Made by a program: the position numbers and the translations under genes. DNA of 64,000 bases from assembly GCA_009193035.1 (NCBI GenBank), contig SWDT01000006.1:1-64000 (forward strand), read 5' to 3'. The notes below the pieces were generated by a model. The model worked only from the letters and a program-made list of their open reading frames with translations. It was not told the DNA's origin and did no database searches. Below are positions 23,001 through 35,835 of the stretch, piece by piece. This DNA comes from Halicephalobus mephisto (Eukaryota > Nematoda > Chromadorea > Rhabditida > Panagrolaimidae). Each line of letters starts with the position of its first letter. Positions within the stretch are counted from its first letter, which is position 1.

Positions 23001-24313
23001 AAATCCGTTTTTTGAATAAAATTGCGGTCGTCAAAATGGTTTCCAAACTTTGCAAAAAACAAATATGAAAGACAAAGCCCTACAGCGATAGGTGACTCGA
23101 ACGAGAGGTGGTCAGTTTTGACTGCTCGCACATGTCCAAATAATCCAAAGCACTTTTGAAGGAAAACTGGCTCCGTCGAATGACGCAATGGTCACTTTTT
23201 ACCCAAAATCAGGATTCTTCAATAAAGACAATTGGTCGCCCCCTTATTAACGCTCTTCAAAGTTGTTCAAGCAGACAAAGTAGATTGTCGGGTAAATCAG
23301 ATGTTATTTCATTCCATTTTATTCTACCGAAAAGTGAATGAAATAAACTTTACTCGAAAAACTCGATTTTGTTCGGATGACTGGCCAAATGAGGACCAAG
23401 ACCGCAGACGTCAATCTGATGTCCCGGCGTTTTGCACAGACAAAATCGAAAATAATTCATCATTACAAGTTCCAAACATTTCTTCAAGTTGAAACTATTT
23501 CATCCAAAACGCTCTAGCAATCAAATGCCCTGTAGGAGAATGTCAAATGAATCACCAGCAGAAGAGAATTCAATTGACAGACCGTGTGATCTTCATCTGA
23601 TTGGAAAAAATATGGACCTATTTTTGGAGATTGACGCTCCTGGAGCCAGATTGACTGACAAAACACCAGAAATCAAGGTGTTATCAAGAGTCGGATCAAA
23701 ACAATTCCGATGGGCGAGTAAAAGGCGTCACTTGATGGACGGGTTTCCTAATTGGGCAATCTTCCGCGAGGAAGCTGAACCCTCTATTGTCCCCAGGACA
23801 AAAATAATTTGACTATCAATTTTTCCGGTAAACAATAAGATGATATCACCAGAACAACACCATTACCAAGTTCCAGGTTGGAATTAATCTAATTGGAGCA
23901 ACGCCGAAACCGATGCTCAAAAAGAGAAATTGCAATCAATTCTTCCTGGACCAGTATCCGATCTTTCATGAATAATGCAGTGCATTTCCCGGAAGTTTGT
24001 TCATTCTCTGAAGTCTGTGATTTGAGTCCAAGCACTCAAACATGTGTCAAAAATGAAAAATCAAATTAATTAACAATTGCCGTCGGCATTTCAGGATTCA
24101 CAAGTACAAGCAATATCAGTAGTCAACGAACACTGACAAAAGTCAAAGATTACATCCACCCAGGAATTCATCTGCATGCAAACAGTTTACCTGTGATTAC
24201 TCGAAAAAACATTACAAACTCTATCTTGAGCAAGTCCTTCCACATACAACCGTTAAATATTTGGAACAACTAATGGAAACAATGGACTTACGTCTTCTGT
24301 TGGGGACCTTCAT
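20002..24313 (-). CDS. pept-1: POT/SLC15 proton-coupled oligopeptide transporter (760 aa)
   Basis: Six exons close in frame: 24313-24292, 22594-22216, 22169-22061, 22013-20971, 20778-20521, 20473-20002 (2283 nt). The protein imports di- and tripeptides with protons across the plasma membrane, in worms mainly at the gut apical surface. Family marks are the PTR2 signature region (SIAADNYFGRF) in exon 3 and the second signature FFYFSINAGSL in exon 4, many hydrophobic helices, NEFCERFSFYGM at the first helix, and a large hydrophilic extracellular domain (late exon 4, exon 5 and early exon 6) between helices 9 and 10, as in animal PEPTs. The start (MKVPNRRQDE) is in a 22 nt coding exon separated by a 1697 nt intron. 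It was chosen because its phase joins exactly to exon 2, which has no ATG before the first helix. The C-terminus is acidic and Lys-rich. C. elegans has three pept paralogues, so the symbol is the likeliest but not certain. Confidence 0.9.
22595..24291 (-). other. Intron 1 of the peptide transporter gene
   Basis: Donor GTAAGT follows the 22 nt first coding exon, and acceptor GTCTTCAG precedes exon 2. At 1.7 kb it is far longer than the 46-192 nt introns elsewhere in the gene. The short frames inside it (for example 23489-23812 plus) have no recognisable product. Long first introns in nematodes often hold enhancers; that role is inferred here. Confidence 0.6.
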
Positions 24314-25032
24314 TTTGTTCCGCAATCTGGTTCTGCTTCTGATTCTGCCGTAGAGATGCTTCCTGCACTTCTGTGGAGATTCCTCCTCTAGAAGGAAAGC
24401 TCGACGCGCGAGAAGTTTAGAGGTGAACAGGTAAATCCTGGAGTCGGGTTCAATTGATCCTGGAATAACTCAAGTAAATGGAACGGGTTTCCTCGGCGAT
24501 TGTTTGCCAAAAGACTCGATCCTTGTTTGGATTCAAAAAAAACAGTCGCGACTTTCCGTCTGTTTGTTCTCGACAAGTTGTCAAGTCTGAAAACACTGAG
24601 GATAATGGAGTCGGACATTGATTCGGCCTGAGGGCAGGGCCGAGGTGGCAGGCCGATGCCAGAAAGGCCTATCGACTCGGAAGGAAGCTTAGCGTGTCCC
24701 ATTAGTCCAATGAAAGCATTCCGTTTTATAATTTTAAAAATGAGACAACGACAATCGGAAGACCGAGAAACAATTGCCGAACGCGTCCCGCAATGAACTC
24801 AAATCACAGAAACACCTCGGAACTCTAATTCTAAGGATCGGCAAGGCTAATAAAATCTGTCATCAGAGAACCACAACAACTCAGAGACCGGAAACAATCC
24901 AAAATAAGGGCGAAATACTCAACAATGTGAACTATGAAAGAACGGAGATAACACACAGCTGTGCCGTATACTCGGTTTCATATTAGCAAACATCAAGAAA
25001 TAACAACAAATAATTCAAATATGATAAGGTCT
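24314..25032. other. Intergenic, upstream of the peptide transporter
   Basis: About 720 bp between the npp-7 stop and the transporter start, both on the minus strand. A minus-strand frame at 24388-24702 has no recognisable product. This interval should contain the npp-7 3' end and the transporter promoter. I identify no clear TATA box. Confidence 0.4.
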
Positions 25033-27067
25033 TCAGTGTTGACGGAGCTTTCTTCTCGCAGAAAGGAACTTTCGACCACCGGTACTAGAACTCGTAGGCA
25101 TGAATGGATTTCTGAAATGGCATCTTGTTATTATATCCCGCTGTAGAGAAAACTTACGTATCCGGATTGGATGGGAAGGGAGTTGAACCCATAACTCCAG
25201 CAGGAGTGCCATTCGTATTTGCAGCCCCGAATTGGAATGTTGGTGGAGCTGGTGTACCGGTAAAATTGAAGGTAGTTGGAGCAGCAGGGGTGGAACCAAA
25301 TGTTGGGATACTTGGAGTTGATTCTTTCGTTCCGTTGGGATTCGCAGCTCCGAATTGGAAGGTAGCTGGTGCTGGACCACTGGTAAAATTGAAACTCGGC
25401 GTTGAAGAAGATCCAGAACCGAAATTAAATGTCGGAACACTAGGAGCCGTTTCCTTCGTATTTGCAGCTCCAAATTGGAATTTCGGTGGACCAGATGTAC
25501 CAGCGAAATTGAAGGTGGATGGAGCAGCAGACGACGTAGGAGGAAAACCAAAAGCTGGAAGAGACTTGTTTTCCATCACCCCATTGGAATCCGTAGCTCC
25601 GATTGCAGAAGTTGTAACAGGATTGGTGGTTGTGGAGCCAAATAGTGAGGCACTAGACGTCGTTTCCATCGTTCCGTTGGTGTTGGCAGTTCCAAACTTG
25701 AAAGGAGCCGGAGCTGTAGTGCTGGAGAAATTAAAGCTACCGGTAGTCGAAGAAGAACTGATCGGAAGACCAAATGCTGGAATAGCAGGCTTGTTATCCG
25801 TCAATCCATTGGCATTCGTAGTTGTAGTAGCAACAGGTGCAGAAGAGTTAGAACCGAATGCCGGAATACTTGGAGTCGCCTCTTTTGTCCCATTGGTATT
25901 CGAAAACCCAAATTTGAAAGGAGCCGGAGTACTGGTCAAATTGGAATTAGTAGAAGTCGTAGAGTTTGAAACAGAAGGAGTAACATTGGAAACACTGGAT
26001 GGCAATCCGAATTTGAACTTTGAATCTGGTGGAGGCAATGTAGATGCCGGTAATGTGGACGGTTTCAATGTCGAACCAAGAGTTTCCTTAGAAGCAGTTG
26101 TTCCATCTTTGTTAGTCATGCAACAAGGACATGTGGTCTTGTCAGCATCAACCTGAAGCATACAAGTAGGGCATTCCCATTTCTTGGCAACAGCAGCAAC
26201 CACAGGGACATCAACAGATTTGTTTGGACTGGTATCCGATGACGACGTTTCTGTATTGGTAGCAGCCTTCAAAGATGAGGTAGCTCCAGAATCATCTTTT
26301 GTCCTTTCTTCAACAACTTCATCATCAACTGTCTCTCCCTCAGACGAAGCACCTGAGTCGGTCGATGGAGAAGATGGTTCATCCAAAGTTTGCTCCATTT
26401 CTTCCTCTTCTTCAACAGCTTCTGGACCTCGAACAACAGGTTTCGAGAATGTAAACGCTCTATTCTTCATTAAAAAACCAGGTTCAACATCCGTTTGCAA
26501 AGGTTTAACCGCTTGTAATTCTTCCTAAAACCGAAAAATGCACAATTTGAAACAAGGGGACAAACTAACCTGAGGGATAGGATCGATTCCATTACGATCC
26601 ACAGATAACTCGGGAATCCGAGCACTAAATGTGTTTGTTCTTGCAACATTTTGACCAGAAACGCTCTTGACGATAGACTTGTGACTTTTCTCCGTTGCTG
26701 CTAAGTAGGGAGTTGATCTAACATGAGATACCTCGACTTCTTCCTCTGGTTCAGGCTGAATTTCGATCGACTTCTCCAGCACTTTCTTAGAACTTGTGGG
26801 AGAAAGATGACTCGCCGGTCGTTGATGAAAAGAGCTCTTGAACTTAGAGGCAGCAATGATAGAGCTTAATCTGGACGGAGTACGTATCGATCTACTTGGG
26901 GTCGGAGGTAACTTTCGTAACCCAATGTCGTGCAACCATCTTTGTGTATTACTTGAATTTAAAGAACTTGTACTTCTATCTAGTATATCCGAATGATTGT
27001 TCTTCAATTGATCCAAGTAATCCAAAATTTGTCTTGTTCGAGATTCCTTGTTTGAACGGAAAGCCAT
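25033..27067 (-). CDS. npp-7: FG-repeat nucleoporin, NUP153 orthologue (647 aa)
   Basis: Three exons, 27067-26570, 26524-25158 and 25111-25033, close in frame with 45-46 nt introns. The product sits on the nuclear basket of the pore, where FG repeats carry transport receptors. The N-terminal 165 residues are Ser/Arg-rich with RSTPYLAAT. An acidic stretch follows, then one RanBP2-type zinc finger (KKWECPTCMLQVDADKTTCP with a final CC, about residue 281), then about 280 residues of spaced FKFG, FQFG, PAFG and FNFG repeats in Thr/Ser/Asn-rich spacers. The last exon gives a basic tail, GGRKFLSARRKLRQH, resembling the basic NUP153 end. It is reached through a TTTCAG acceptor; splicing at the earlier CTACAG would stop after two codons. 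Vertebrate NUP153 has four fingers, this copy one. Confidence 0.88.
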
Positions 27068-27081
27068 GACCAAGTCAAAAT

Positions 27082-27088
27082 CTGAAAG
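27082..27088 (-). other. Putative trans-splice acceptor of npp-7
   Basis: CTTTCAG on the minus strand ends 14 nt before the npp-7 ATG, with a short T-rich lead. This is the arrangement expected for spliced-leader addition. It could instead be a cis acceptor for an unseen 5' UTR exon. Confidence 0.45.
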
Positions 27089-28526
27089 TTCATATATAAA
27101 AACCAACACAACAACAAAAGAGGTTAAATCTACTCGAATAACGTAAATCGCGCAAACACGTCAAGTAAAATTAAGAAATAAACCAGGAAAAAACACAAAC
27201 TTCCACAAACTATGTCATAACATGAACACCTTGCGATTATTCAAGATTCATATATCAATCACGCGTAAAATCGCCGATTATTAGTAAATCTTTATCCGCA
27301 ACGTGAAAACAAGACGGAAAAATACTGTTTGAGGGGGGAAATATACAAAATCAACGGAATAACCTGCGGAGAAAGGTAAAAAGCGAGAAAAAACTATTCA
27401 TGACGCAAAAACTCGGAAAGCAATGAAATCAAGTATGAGCAACACGTAACAATCAATAAGACCGCAAATCTATCGTAAACTACGTAAATCAATGACAACA
27501 AATAAAAAGTGTGGGGTATAAACCGGAATAAGAAAAGTAGCACACGGAAACGTCTAGACACAGAGTTGCGAGCAAGCAGCCCGCCATTTCACAACGAAAG
27601 AACTGGGAACAGTACGTCAAAAGCGCGCCAAATTTGAATACTAGTCAAACTGCGACTTTTTCTTCGAGCCGTCTCAGAGTTGAGTTTTTTGTTAATATTT
27701 GTTTTTTGTGGCAATTTATTTTAATTTTCCAACATTTATGTGATAAAGGTTTTACAAGGAGAATAATGGTCATTTTTTAGCGGGAGGGAATATTTTGAGG
27801 ATTTAGCCCCGCCTCCAGTGCAGAGCAGGTTCCGTTGTCTCTGTTGTGTCGAGGCGATGCTCGCTGCTCTAGCGGGACGACGGAGCTCATTTTGTTTGAA
27901 AAACCATCGCCCACTTTTGGCAGAATGCCGTCTGTCCGTTTTTGGCGGAAGGACTGACACTTGCTCTCTTGACCAGTGCCCGGCTGACTCGTTGGTTCAG
28001 GATGAATCTTGCCCAATTTGGCGAGGATAATCCGTCTCTGGCTCGAAACTGAGCAGCATCGCGTTCGTAATTGGCTTTCAACCTTTTTCTTCGGATTATC
28101 GACCCCAGCATCTTTTTGTTTTCAGATTTCCCCAAAACATTGCTCTTTCTGTTGACCATGTGAGAACCACCGCATCCATTCGATCAAAACTTTCCCAGCC
28201 ATGACTTGTAAATGTAAGTTTATCTCTTCCCCGTCTCCAAAACAAGATTGTTTCAGTAATTCTCCCTATTCTCTGCCTTCTTATCCAGCTAATCTTGTGT
28301 CAGCGATTGGACGCAGAAAGGATAACGAGAAAACGAGTGACCCATCAAAATCACAACTTGAGAAGAAGAGCTGCCGTCAAGTTTGGTCAGTTTTTCCTTT
28401 CGATTGGTTTCCGATATTTGACCTTGTCCCGGTCACTCAATTGTGATCACGACCTCTCCTAGTCGCCCAAAGCTTTTCACTTGTTCAAGTAGGAAATAGT
28501 TACCGTTCGGTCTTGCGAAACCGAGC
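27089..28526. other. Divergent intergenic region npp-7 / unc-40
   Basis: About 1.4 kb separates the minus-strand npp-7 start from the putative plus-strand unc-40 start and must carry both promoters. From about 27790 to 28030 it is GC-richer, with overlapping open frames on both strands whose products are unrecognisable (Cys/Arg-rich). No TATA box or conserved exon could be fixed. Confidence 0.4.
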
Positions 28527-31500
28527 ATGTCCTTCTCGAGAGCAATAATATTTTGCCTATTTCTCTATGCATTAGAAAGAACCGAACATCTGCCCCTACT
28601 TCCTGAAGCGATAGACCAAGTTTTTTAGTTTCGTCTTGATTAAGAGTTTACGACTTGACCACAAGTTGTCCTTTTTTGGCTCAATTTATGACTTGGAGCG
28701 ACGGAATTCAGGGGATGGTTGCAGTAAGACGACCTCTTTCCGAGCCATTGCAGCTAATTTGCGCGTTCACCGGAGACTTTGCAATTGAGATTGGACTGTT
28801 GCTGATGAGAAAAGGAAAGACAGTCTAATTGCGTAATTGCAAACGAAAGGTTTGAGCACGAAATTCGACTGTTCGTGCCTTGAGAATATTGCCTCGGGCT
28901 GGGTTGAGGGTAGTTGGTCAAAGTTCCCACGGCTTTGAATTCCAGCTTTTGGTGAACAAATGGATGTAGCAAGTTGCACCTAACAACGAGCGCTGCTCTC
29001 GGGGAGCTCGTTAGCAAGCTCATCTGTTTACTTGCCAATTGCACTGGAATCCAATCAATGTTGTTAATCGAAAGAAAAGACAAGGAAATTTGCTCAAATA
29101 AAATTGACAATTTCAGGAGACCAGAGGTTTTTGGACTTTCACTTTCTCACAGAACCCGATGATTCCGTAATTTCCCCCAATTCATCGGCTCTGTTCAACT
29201 GTCAGTTTGATTTCGTCAGAAAAGACCAATCCGACGTGAGAATCGAGTGGAGAAAAGACGGAGTTCCAGTCTCCTCAGTCAGGAGCGTCGGCAGAGTGTG
29301 AGTGTTTCACCATTGCCCCAAAGTATTTTTCAAAAGTGGTTCTTGCGCAATCTACTCTTTAATCGGGGATGCCATTAATCATTTGAGGGGTTTTTGCGAC
29401 ACTCGTTCTGCTTGCCCTCGGAGACGACAACGACTGGCACCAGCCGTTGATTGGAAAACGGCTCGAGTTAACTTTTGGGTCGCCATTGTCCAGAGCGATT
29501 GAGTCACCGAGATTGGGCCAATTGAGACCCTCTGGGGATTGTGTCAAGGCGGCTAATGCGTTCAAAGACGAATTTACCACCGCCGGGTCTGTTCCAGGCC
29601 ATTGACTCGCCGCTCTGTTGCTCGGTGGACAATAGTCAGCTGCCTCGGGACTTTTGTCACTTGCGCGGCATTTGTGCCCTTGGAGATGGACATGAGAAAG
29701 CACTTGAGAAGACAATGTTTGTTTAGTTTTTCTGGCAGCTGGTCGGACACTAACCTTGGCTCTAGCTTTGCTTCCCATGAAAAAGGATTAGCTCATTTCT
29801 GTCCAAAATGTCATTCCGAAAGTGCTGGATTTGCCTCCAAATAAAACGAATGAGCTGCCATAAATTTCAAATTGCCCATGGAACGCATTCCAAACGAGCG
29901 GGATCAGAGCCCACTTGGCGTCCCGTCAACGAAAACTTTGAGAATTGCTTGTCGCAACAATCACTGCGGGTGGTTCTTCCCCGGGAGATTGAGGGATTTC
30001 TTTGATTCCTTTACATTGACAATGATGAATGATCCCTTTCAATGTTGTGACTTGATCAGTGCTTATTTTGAAGCTCATGATTGACAGGGAATTTTGTTGA
30101 TAACCTTTGAAAAAATTTTTTGATAAGGGGTCGCTGAGTCTATTGATTAGAAAAAAGTACAGTCAGCATTTGACTTAAAAAAATAAAACCATTACAGATT
30201 AATAATCGCAAACGGGTCTCTGCTGATTGAAAATCCAATTGCATCCGATGAAGGATTCTACCAATGTGCTGTTTTTGTCGTCCCCAGGATCGAACCGAGG
30301 TTCACATGGACTTTTCTCTCGAGGAAAGGTCAACTCCAGATTCCTGTAAGACAAGTCTTCGAAGTGGAGCCTGTGGAAAGAAAAGTCCGACTTCATCAGC
30401 CTGTCGGCTTCCAGTGTGTTTTGGTACGTGTCCATACTGTATAATTAACGAACTTCATGAGTAACCTTCAGAGCTCATCATTCCCGGACCAGATTGAGTG
30501 GTATAAGGATGACAGACGAATTTACGAAGGAGGTGAGTTTCTTTGTCCGAGTCAGTTTCGCGCCCGACTGAAAACAAAGAAATGCAAAATCACATCTGCC
30601 GTTTATGGAATGAGTCCATAAACCAAGAAATGACTTTTGATTCCAACAGAGAGGAATCTTTTTGGAAAGTTCAATCCGACAAGTTTCAGATGACGGGTAC
30701 CATATTCTGCCGATATCCCAATCCCTGGAAATCCGATCAGCTCAGAAAAAACACGAGGGAAATTACAAATGCGTTGTCAGAGTTTCGGGAGCAGTCAAGC
30801 AATCGAGAGAAGTTCCATTGGAAGTCGTCAATTCCGCCGTTGAGCTTCTACCGATCCAATTCGTTTTTGAACCCAAGAAACAGATTTTCGGGAATATCGA
30901 AGGAAACGTGATCTTAGAATGCCTTGTGAACGGCTCTCCTCATCCTCGGATCAGATGGCTCAAAGACACTTTCCCAGTTGATGGTGATGACGGAAGAATA
31001 AAATTCGTCGGAGTTGAACAATCTTCTCTCCTTATCGAAAAGCTCCAAGTAAAGGATTCGGGAGTCTACACTTGTCGGGCGGAGAACGGAGAGGACAGTC
31101 TGGACGCTTCTTCCACACTGCTTGTCAGAGTTCCTCCGAGAATAGGGAAGGCTCCTCTGGACAGAATCACCCAGGAAACTTCCGATGTCGAATTTGACTG
31201 TTCCGCTGAACAAGCCGTTCCTGCAGCTGGAATCGCCTGGTACAAAAACGGGGAGAGAATCCTGCCTTCTGAATACTTTGTGATGGAAAAAGAAAAGCTG
31301 AAGATCCTCGGACTTGTCCGAGACGATCAGGGGGTCTACCAGTGCATCGTCGACAACGACGTCGGAAGCGCCCAAGCAGCCGCTCAGCTGATCGTCGACC
31401 CTGCGGGTGAGTTTTACTTGGTGACGGAAAGCACGGTTTCTAGCGATGGAGTAAATCATTATAGCTTTTCTTCTGCCCTATTTGAAGGATTCCAGTCGTC

Positions 31501-34500
31501 CACCAGAATCGGTAGCGACGACTCCGACAGTTGACGGTTAGTCGAGTGGAATGACCGGTTTACACTTTTGGAGTGAATTAAGAACCGAACTGACTTTGTT
31601 AGAGTCCCCTTCCTGTACTCACGACTTTGCTTTGCTCACACATCTTCGTTGTAGTAAACTTTAATGAATCTCTGACATTTCCAGCAACTCATCTGGCCTT
31701 GACGGCAGCAGCCTCCACTGGAATCCCCCAAGTGCCCACCGAGCCCCTCGGTCTAAAAGTCACAAATCTCGCGAGTAGATTGGTCTCATTAAAGTGGGAC
31801 AAGCCACTCCAGCCACATGGGGAAATTCTTAACTACCATGTCTTCTTCCGGGAAGAGGATTCCACAAGGGAAAGGACGTTGACGACTCCAGTAGCTGTAG
31901 CCACCATCGGCGAACTGAGACCGGGGTCGGTCTATCTCATCCGAATAGCTGCCGAGAACAGAGTCGGGTTGGGGAAGTCCACAGGGGAATTCAAGATCAC
32001 AACTGCCACTGAACGTAAGATCTCCCATCGTGCATTAATCCCTCATTATCTACTTCCAGAAGCAATCCCGAGTCGAATAAGGAACCTCAGAGCCAATGTC
32101 TTGACTTCCGAATCAGTTGAGGTCCTATGGGATCCTCCCGCTTCCAACGTCGATGAGACTATTAGATATAAACTCTACTACATTAGAAGAGACAGGAAAT
32201 CCGTCGAGGAGGAGACTCAAGTCCATATGGTCAAGACCTCGTATATTCTTCATGACCTGGATAAGGATTCCGAATATTCCATCAGAGTAGAACCTGAATC
32301 CTCCAATGGAGCTGGTCCTTCCTCGGACTCCATCGTTGTGAGGACATTTACAGATGCCCCCTCAGGGCCTCCCACCCATGTCCGGGCAGAAGCCCTTGAA
32401 AGCGGTTCCGTGAGGGTCTCATGGAAGCCTCCAGCGAAAGAAGAGAGAAATGGCCCAATTACCGGCTATAAGATCAAGTTCAAAACAAGACGCCGTGGAA
32501 GCAAAGGATCTATCGTGGTTGTTGACGGAGATCCGGGAGAATATGTTTTAAACGGATTAGAATCCGGGGTTTCCTATACGGTCAGAATGGCCGCAATCAA
32601 CCAGGTTCGTTTTTGAATTTTAGAGAGGATAATTGCCCGTTTTGCTTGCTTGGATTAATCCCCTACTAATGGACCTTGGCCACGAATGAGCACCTGGAAT
32701 TAATAAGGGACAATTTCAGAATGGAACCGGGCCTTTCACCGACTGGATTGAAGTGGACACGTTGCTAGATGACTTGCAGGATACACTCATCAGTGCCCCC
32801 AGGTCATTGAGGGTTCATGCCTCTCATGATTCCATCTTTCTCTCTTGGGACCCTCCTGTGACAGAAGGAGTGATTGTCCGGGGCTATGAAATTGGATGGG
32901 GTCCTGGGGTTCCAGATCAGGAGAAAGCAAGAGTAGATTCACACGTGAGATCATACACAATCAAGGGACTCAAACCCTCTCGCGAATACGTCGTCGCCTT
33001 GAGAGGCTTCAACAACGCTGGTCCTGGATTCCCTATCTATGAAACCATCAGAACTACTGCTTACGGTCACGGCTCCCCATCAAGAACGAACCAAAACCCT
33101 CATACCCCTACAGCGACTCCAATGGGAGTTAGAGCCGAAGCCGAGTCTTCCAGTTCTATCAGAGTCTCCTGGACGGATCCGAGTGATGTTTTCAACCCTC
33201 TGTATACTGTTAAATACTCCTCCCCCGGAGACAACAGTGGAGCCCCGAGATATGCCAACACTTCGGAGAACGAAGTGACCATTAAGGATCTCAGACCGAA
33301 TACATACTACGAATTCGCAGTGAGATTGGTGGACTCTCCCCATTGGTCCATGACTGTCGGAAACAGAACCCAACCTGCTCCTCCATCATCCCCTCCACGA
33401 GATTTGACGGTTGTCCCTCCTTCAAAGAGCCGTCATGTGGATCCAAATTCAGTCACTCTTCATTGGCAACCCCCCAAGTATGCCAACGGAGAGGTTTCCG
33501 ACTACTCTGTTCTCTACACTCATCGTCCAGAGCAGGATGACAAGGACTGGATTGTAGACTCTGTCCGAGGAGATCAGCTGTCGATGAACATTCGTGGGCT
33601 CATCCCCCAGACTGTCTACTACTTCAAAATCCAGGCTAGAAATGTTAAAGGAATCGGTCCCTTCTCCCCTCAAGTACGATATGAACCGGAAGGATATTTT
33701 GGACATTCTCAAAGGACTCGGATTCATGCGACGGGAATGAACTCGGTTCTCGAGCATCTGATAAGACTATGGGAAACGAACAAAATCTACGTGATCCTTG
33801 GGGCTATCAGCATCGTCTTCGTGTTGATTGTCATCTTGTTGACAATCTGCTGTGTCCAAAGAAGCCGAAAGAGTCCTCGAAGAGCTGCGAATAAAGGGTA
33901 TATTCAAGGAAGAAAGCAGTCGAGCTCAGTGAATCAGAATCAGCGTGATTTCTGGATTGGAGCGGGAACGAGACCCTATGAAGCGACTGCGATGCACGAC
34001 TTGAAACACGACCTTCCCGTTGACTCCCCTCCTCCGAGGTACCAGACTGTTCAAGGTTGGTTTATCTACAATTGTTTTATTTCTCTTCCCTCTCCTATTG
34101 TTCCCCTTTTCCTTTGAGTGGTGACTCCAATGGAGGACATCATGACGCAGTCACACCCATCTCCTGCGAGTCTGATGCTGGACAACACTCCTCTGAGACA
34201 CTCAATGAGGAAGCTTCATCGGCAATCTCTTCCACCGACCTTCACCCACTCCACCAAGAGGGTTCACGTGTGTGAGCCCCCGTACTCAGCGGCAGAGGAC
34301 TCCGATTCCGCTATCGTCGGGAGCTCCAGGGCCTCGAGCAGCAACGGATTCCAAGCTCCGGTGATCATGAATGCGAAAAGGGCTACCTTGGGTCTTCTCC
34401 AGAAGCGACAAGGCTCGGGGACTCCGACTCTCCTGCCTCCAGGAATCAGTCGAGAAGGGTCTTCTGGGGTGAATGGAAGCAGTGCCTATGTCAGCGACGC

Positions 34501-35359
34501 CGAGAGTAAGTCGCGTGCTGGGTGAAGCAGTCCAGTGAAAAAGTCCTGTTTCAGTTTCCCTTGTCTAACCTTTCTGTCAAGTAACCTTTGTCTTTCCGTT
34601 CAAGTCTGTTTTCTCCTCTAATCCTCCTCGTTTAGGCAATGGGACAATTTCCCGCTCATATCATCATTCGTCCACCAGCTTAGAAGGTCGGCAAAGAACT
34701 CCCCAAATAGTGTACACAGGCAACAATCGACAGGTACAGCTCCTTCGTCTTCAAATCTCCGAATAATCAATTCGTTTCAGCCGATAGCCAAGATTGATTT
34801 CAACTCCGACCACGCTAGTTCTTATGGAGGATCTTCAACTGGTCTGCAGATGCAGAACCAGACCCCTCCACCGACCTTCGGCGACTACAGAACTCTGAGA
34901 CAACCCTCAACCTCCTCGAATCCGCTCAAATCCTTTACTCAACTCGCCAACGGACCACCCCCACTCTCCCCTTCCCACGGGGCATCGGCTACTCTCATCG
35001 GCAACCACGGGGAAATGAGAACAGCCCAGATCGTCCGACCCACAATCGTAAACCCCTCTGGCAGTCGTGGGTCTCCGCTGAATTCGAGCAAACCCTTGAT
35101 GGGGAGTCAGAAGCAGCTGAAGCAAGTTGGACGAGCGACGGCCCAGCCCCGGATCAACATGGCCGGCATGTACAGTCCCTACGCATCCACCAGAGACGTG
35201 TGCGGGGATTCAGCTGACGTGGCTGAAGACTACCCCCATGAAACCGAGTCCGACCGATGCAAACTACAGGAAGCCCCCTCGATGGAAGGGCTCCCCATCA
35301 ACGAGATCGATGATATGCTGAAACAGCTGAAGGAACTGCAACAGGACTTCCAGAACTAA
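28527..35359 (+). CDS. unc-40: Netrin receptor UNC-40/DCC (about 1524 aa)
   Basis: Twelve exons close in frame (4575 nt): 28527-28619, 29125-29297, 30198-30423, 30472-30532, 30690-31406, 31507-31536, 31685-32014, 32060-32604, 32720-34055, 34119-34505, 34636-34733, 34781-35359. This single-pass receptor guides cell and axon migration toward netrin. Order: signal peptide ([16 protein letters not shown]), four Ig domains (for example [43 protein letters not shown]), six fibronectin III domains (residues about 434-1060), a membrane helix near residue 1085, and a cytoplasmic tail of about 420 residues with a P1-like motif ([20 protein letters not shown]) and a C-terminal leucine-rich P3-like helix ([13 protein letters not shown]). 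The first exon is tentative: it supplies a fitting signal peptide and phase but uses a weak GTTTTT donor. The 30 nt exon in the Ig-to-FN3 linker is inferred from phase. A poly(A) signal follows at 35418. Confidence 0.9.
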
Positions 35360-35835
35360 TGCAGATGACACGAGTATTTCTGACCTCCTATTTCCTTTTC
35401 CTAATTCCTTTTGATCGAATAAAAATGTGCAAAAGCAAATCTGACCAAACCCGGGTTTTACTTTTCTCCTGGAAAATCGGAAACCCGTTATCGCTGCTCC
35501 CAAATCGCGTGATTTATGTGCATTGTCTAAATGAATCTCGAGATTTAGGAAATCCCTCGAGGCATCTGTCGAAATTTGGGTCATCCGTTAGCGATCAATC
35601 TTTCTGGATCTGTTTGTAGACAAATCAAGTCTAATCTTTTTATTATAAGTTAAATTTCTCTCGCAGTGGCGACAAAGGTTGACTATTCACCGGAAACAGT
35701 GATTAGGCATTGCACTCAACAAGGGGAATGACAAGGGCCAGGAGAACAAAGTTAAAACAAATATGGCAATCTCAGGGAAGAGTTGGTTTTTCCACGAGGT
35801 TCTGCAAGAGAAGAAGCAGAAGACCGAGACTGGGT
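35360..35835. other. Convergent intergenic region
   Basis: Separates the unc-40 stop from the stop of the minus-strand collagen gene. AATAAA at 35418-35423 on the plus strand, 59 nt past the unc-40 stop, is a likely polyadenylation signal. No gene is seen. Confidence 0.6.

Noticed and set aside
23489..23812. Plus frame of 107 codons within the long pept intron
   Set aside because: No recognisable product, splice signals or codon bias.
24388..24702. Minus frame of 104 codons between npp-7 and pept
   Set aside because: Unrecognised product; it overlaps the likely promoter and 5' leader region of the transporter.
25125..26156. Plus frame of 343 codons, Val/Gly/Pro-rich
   Set aside because: Antisense shadow of the FG-repeat region of npp-7.
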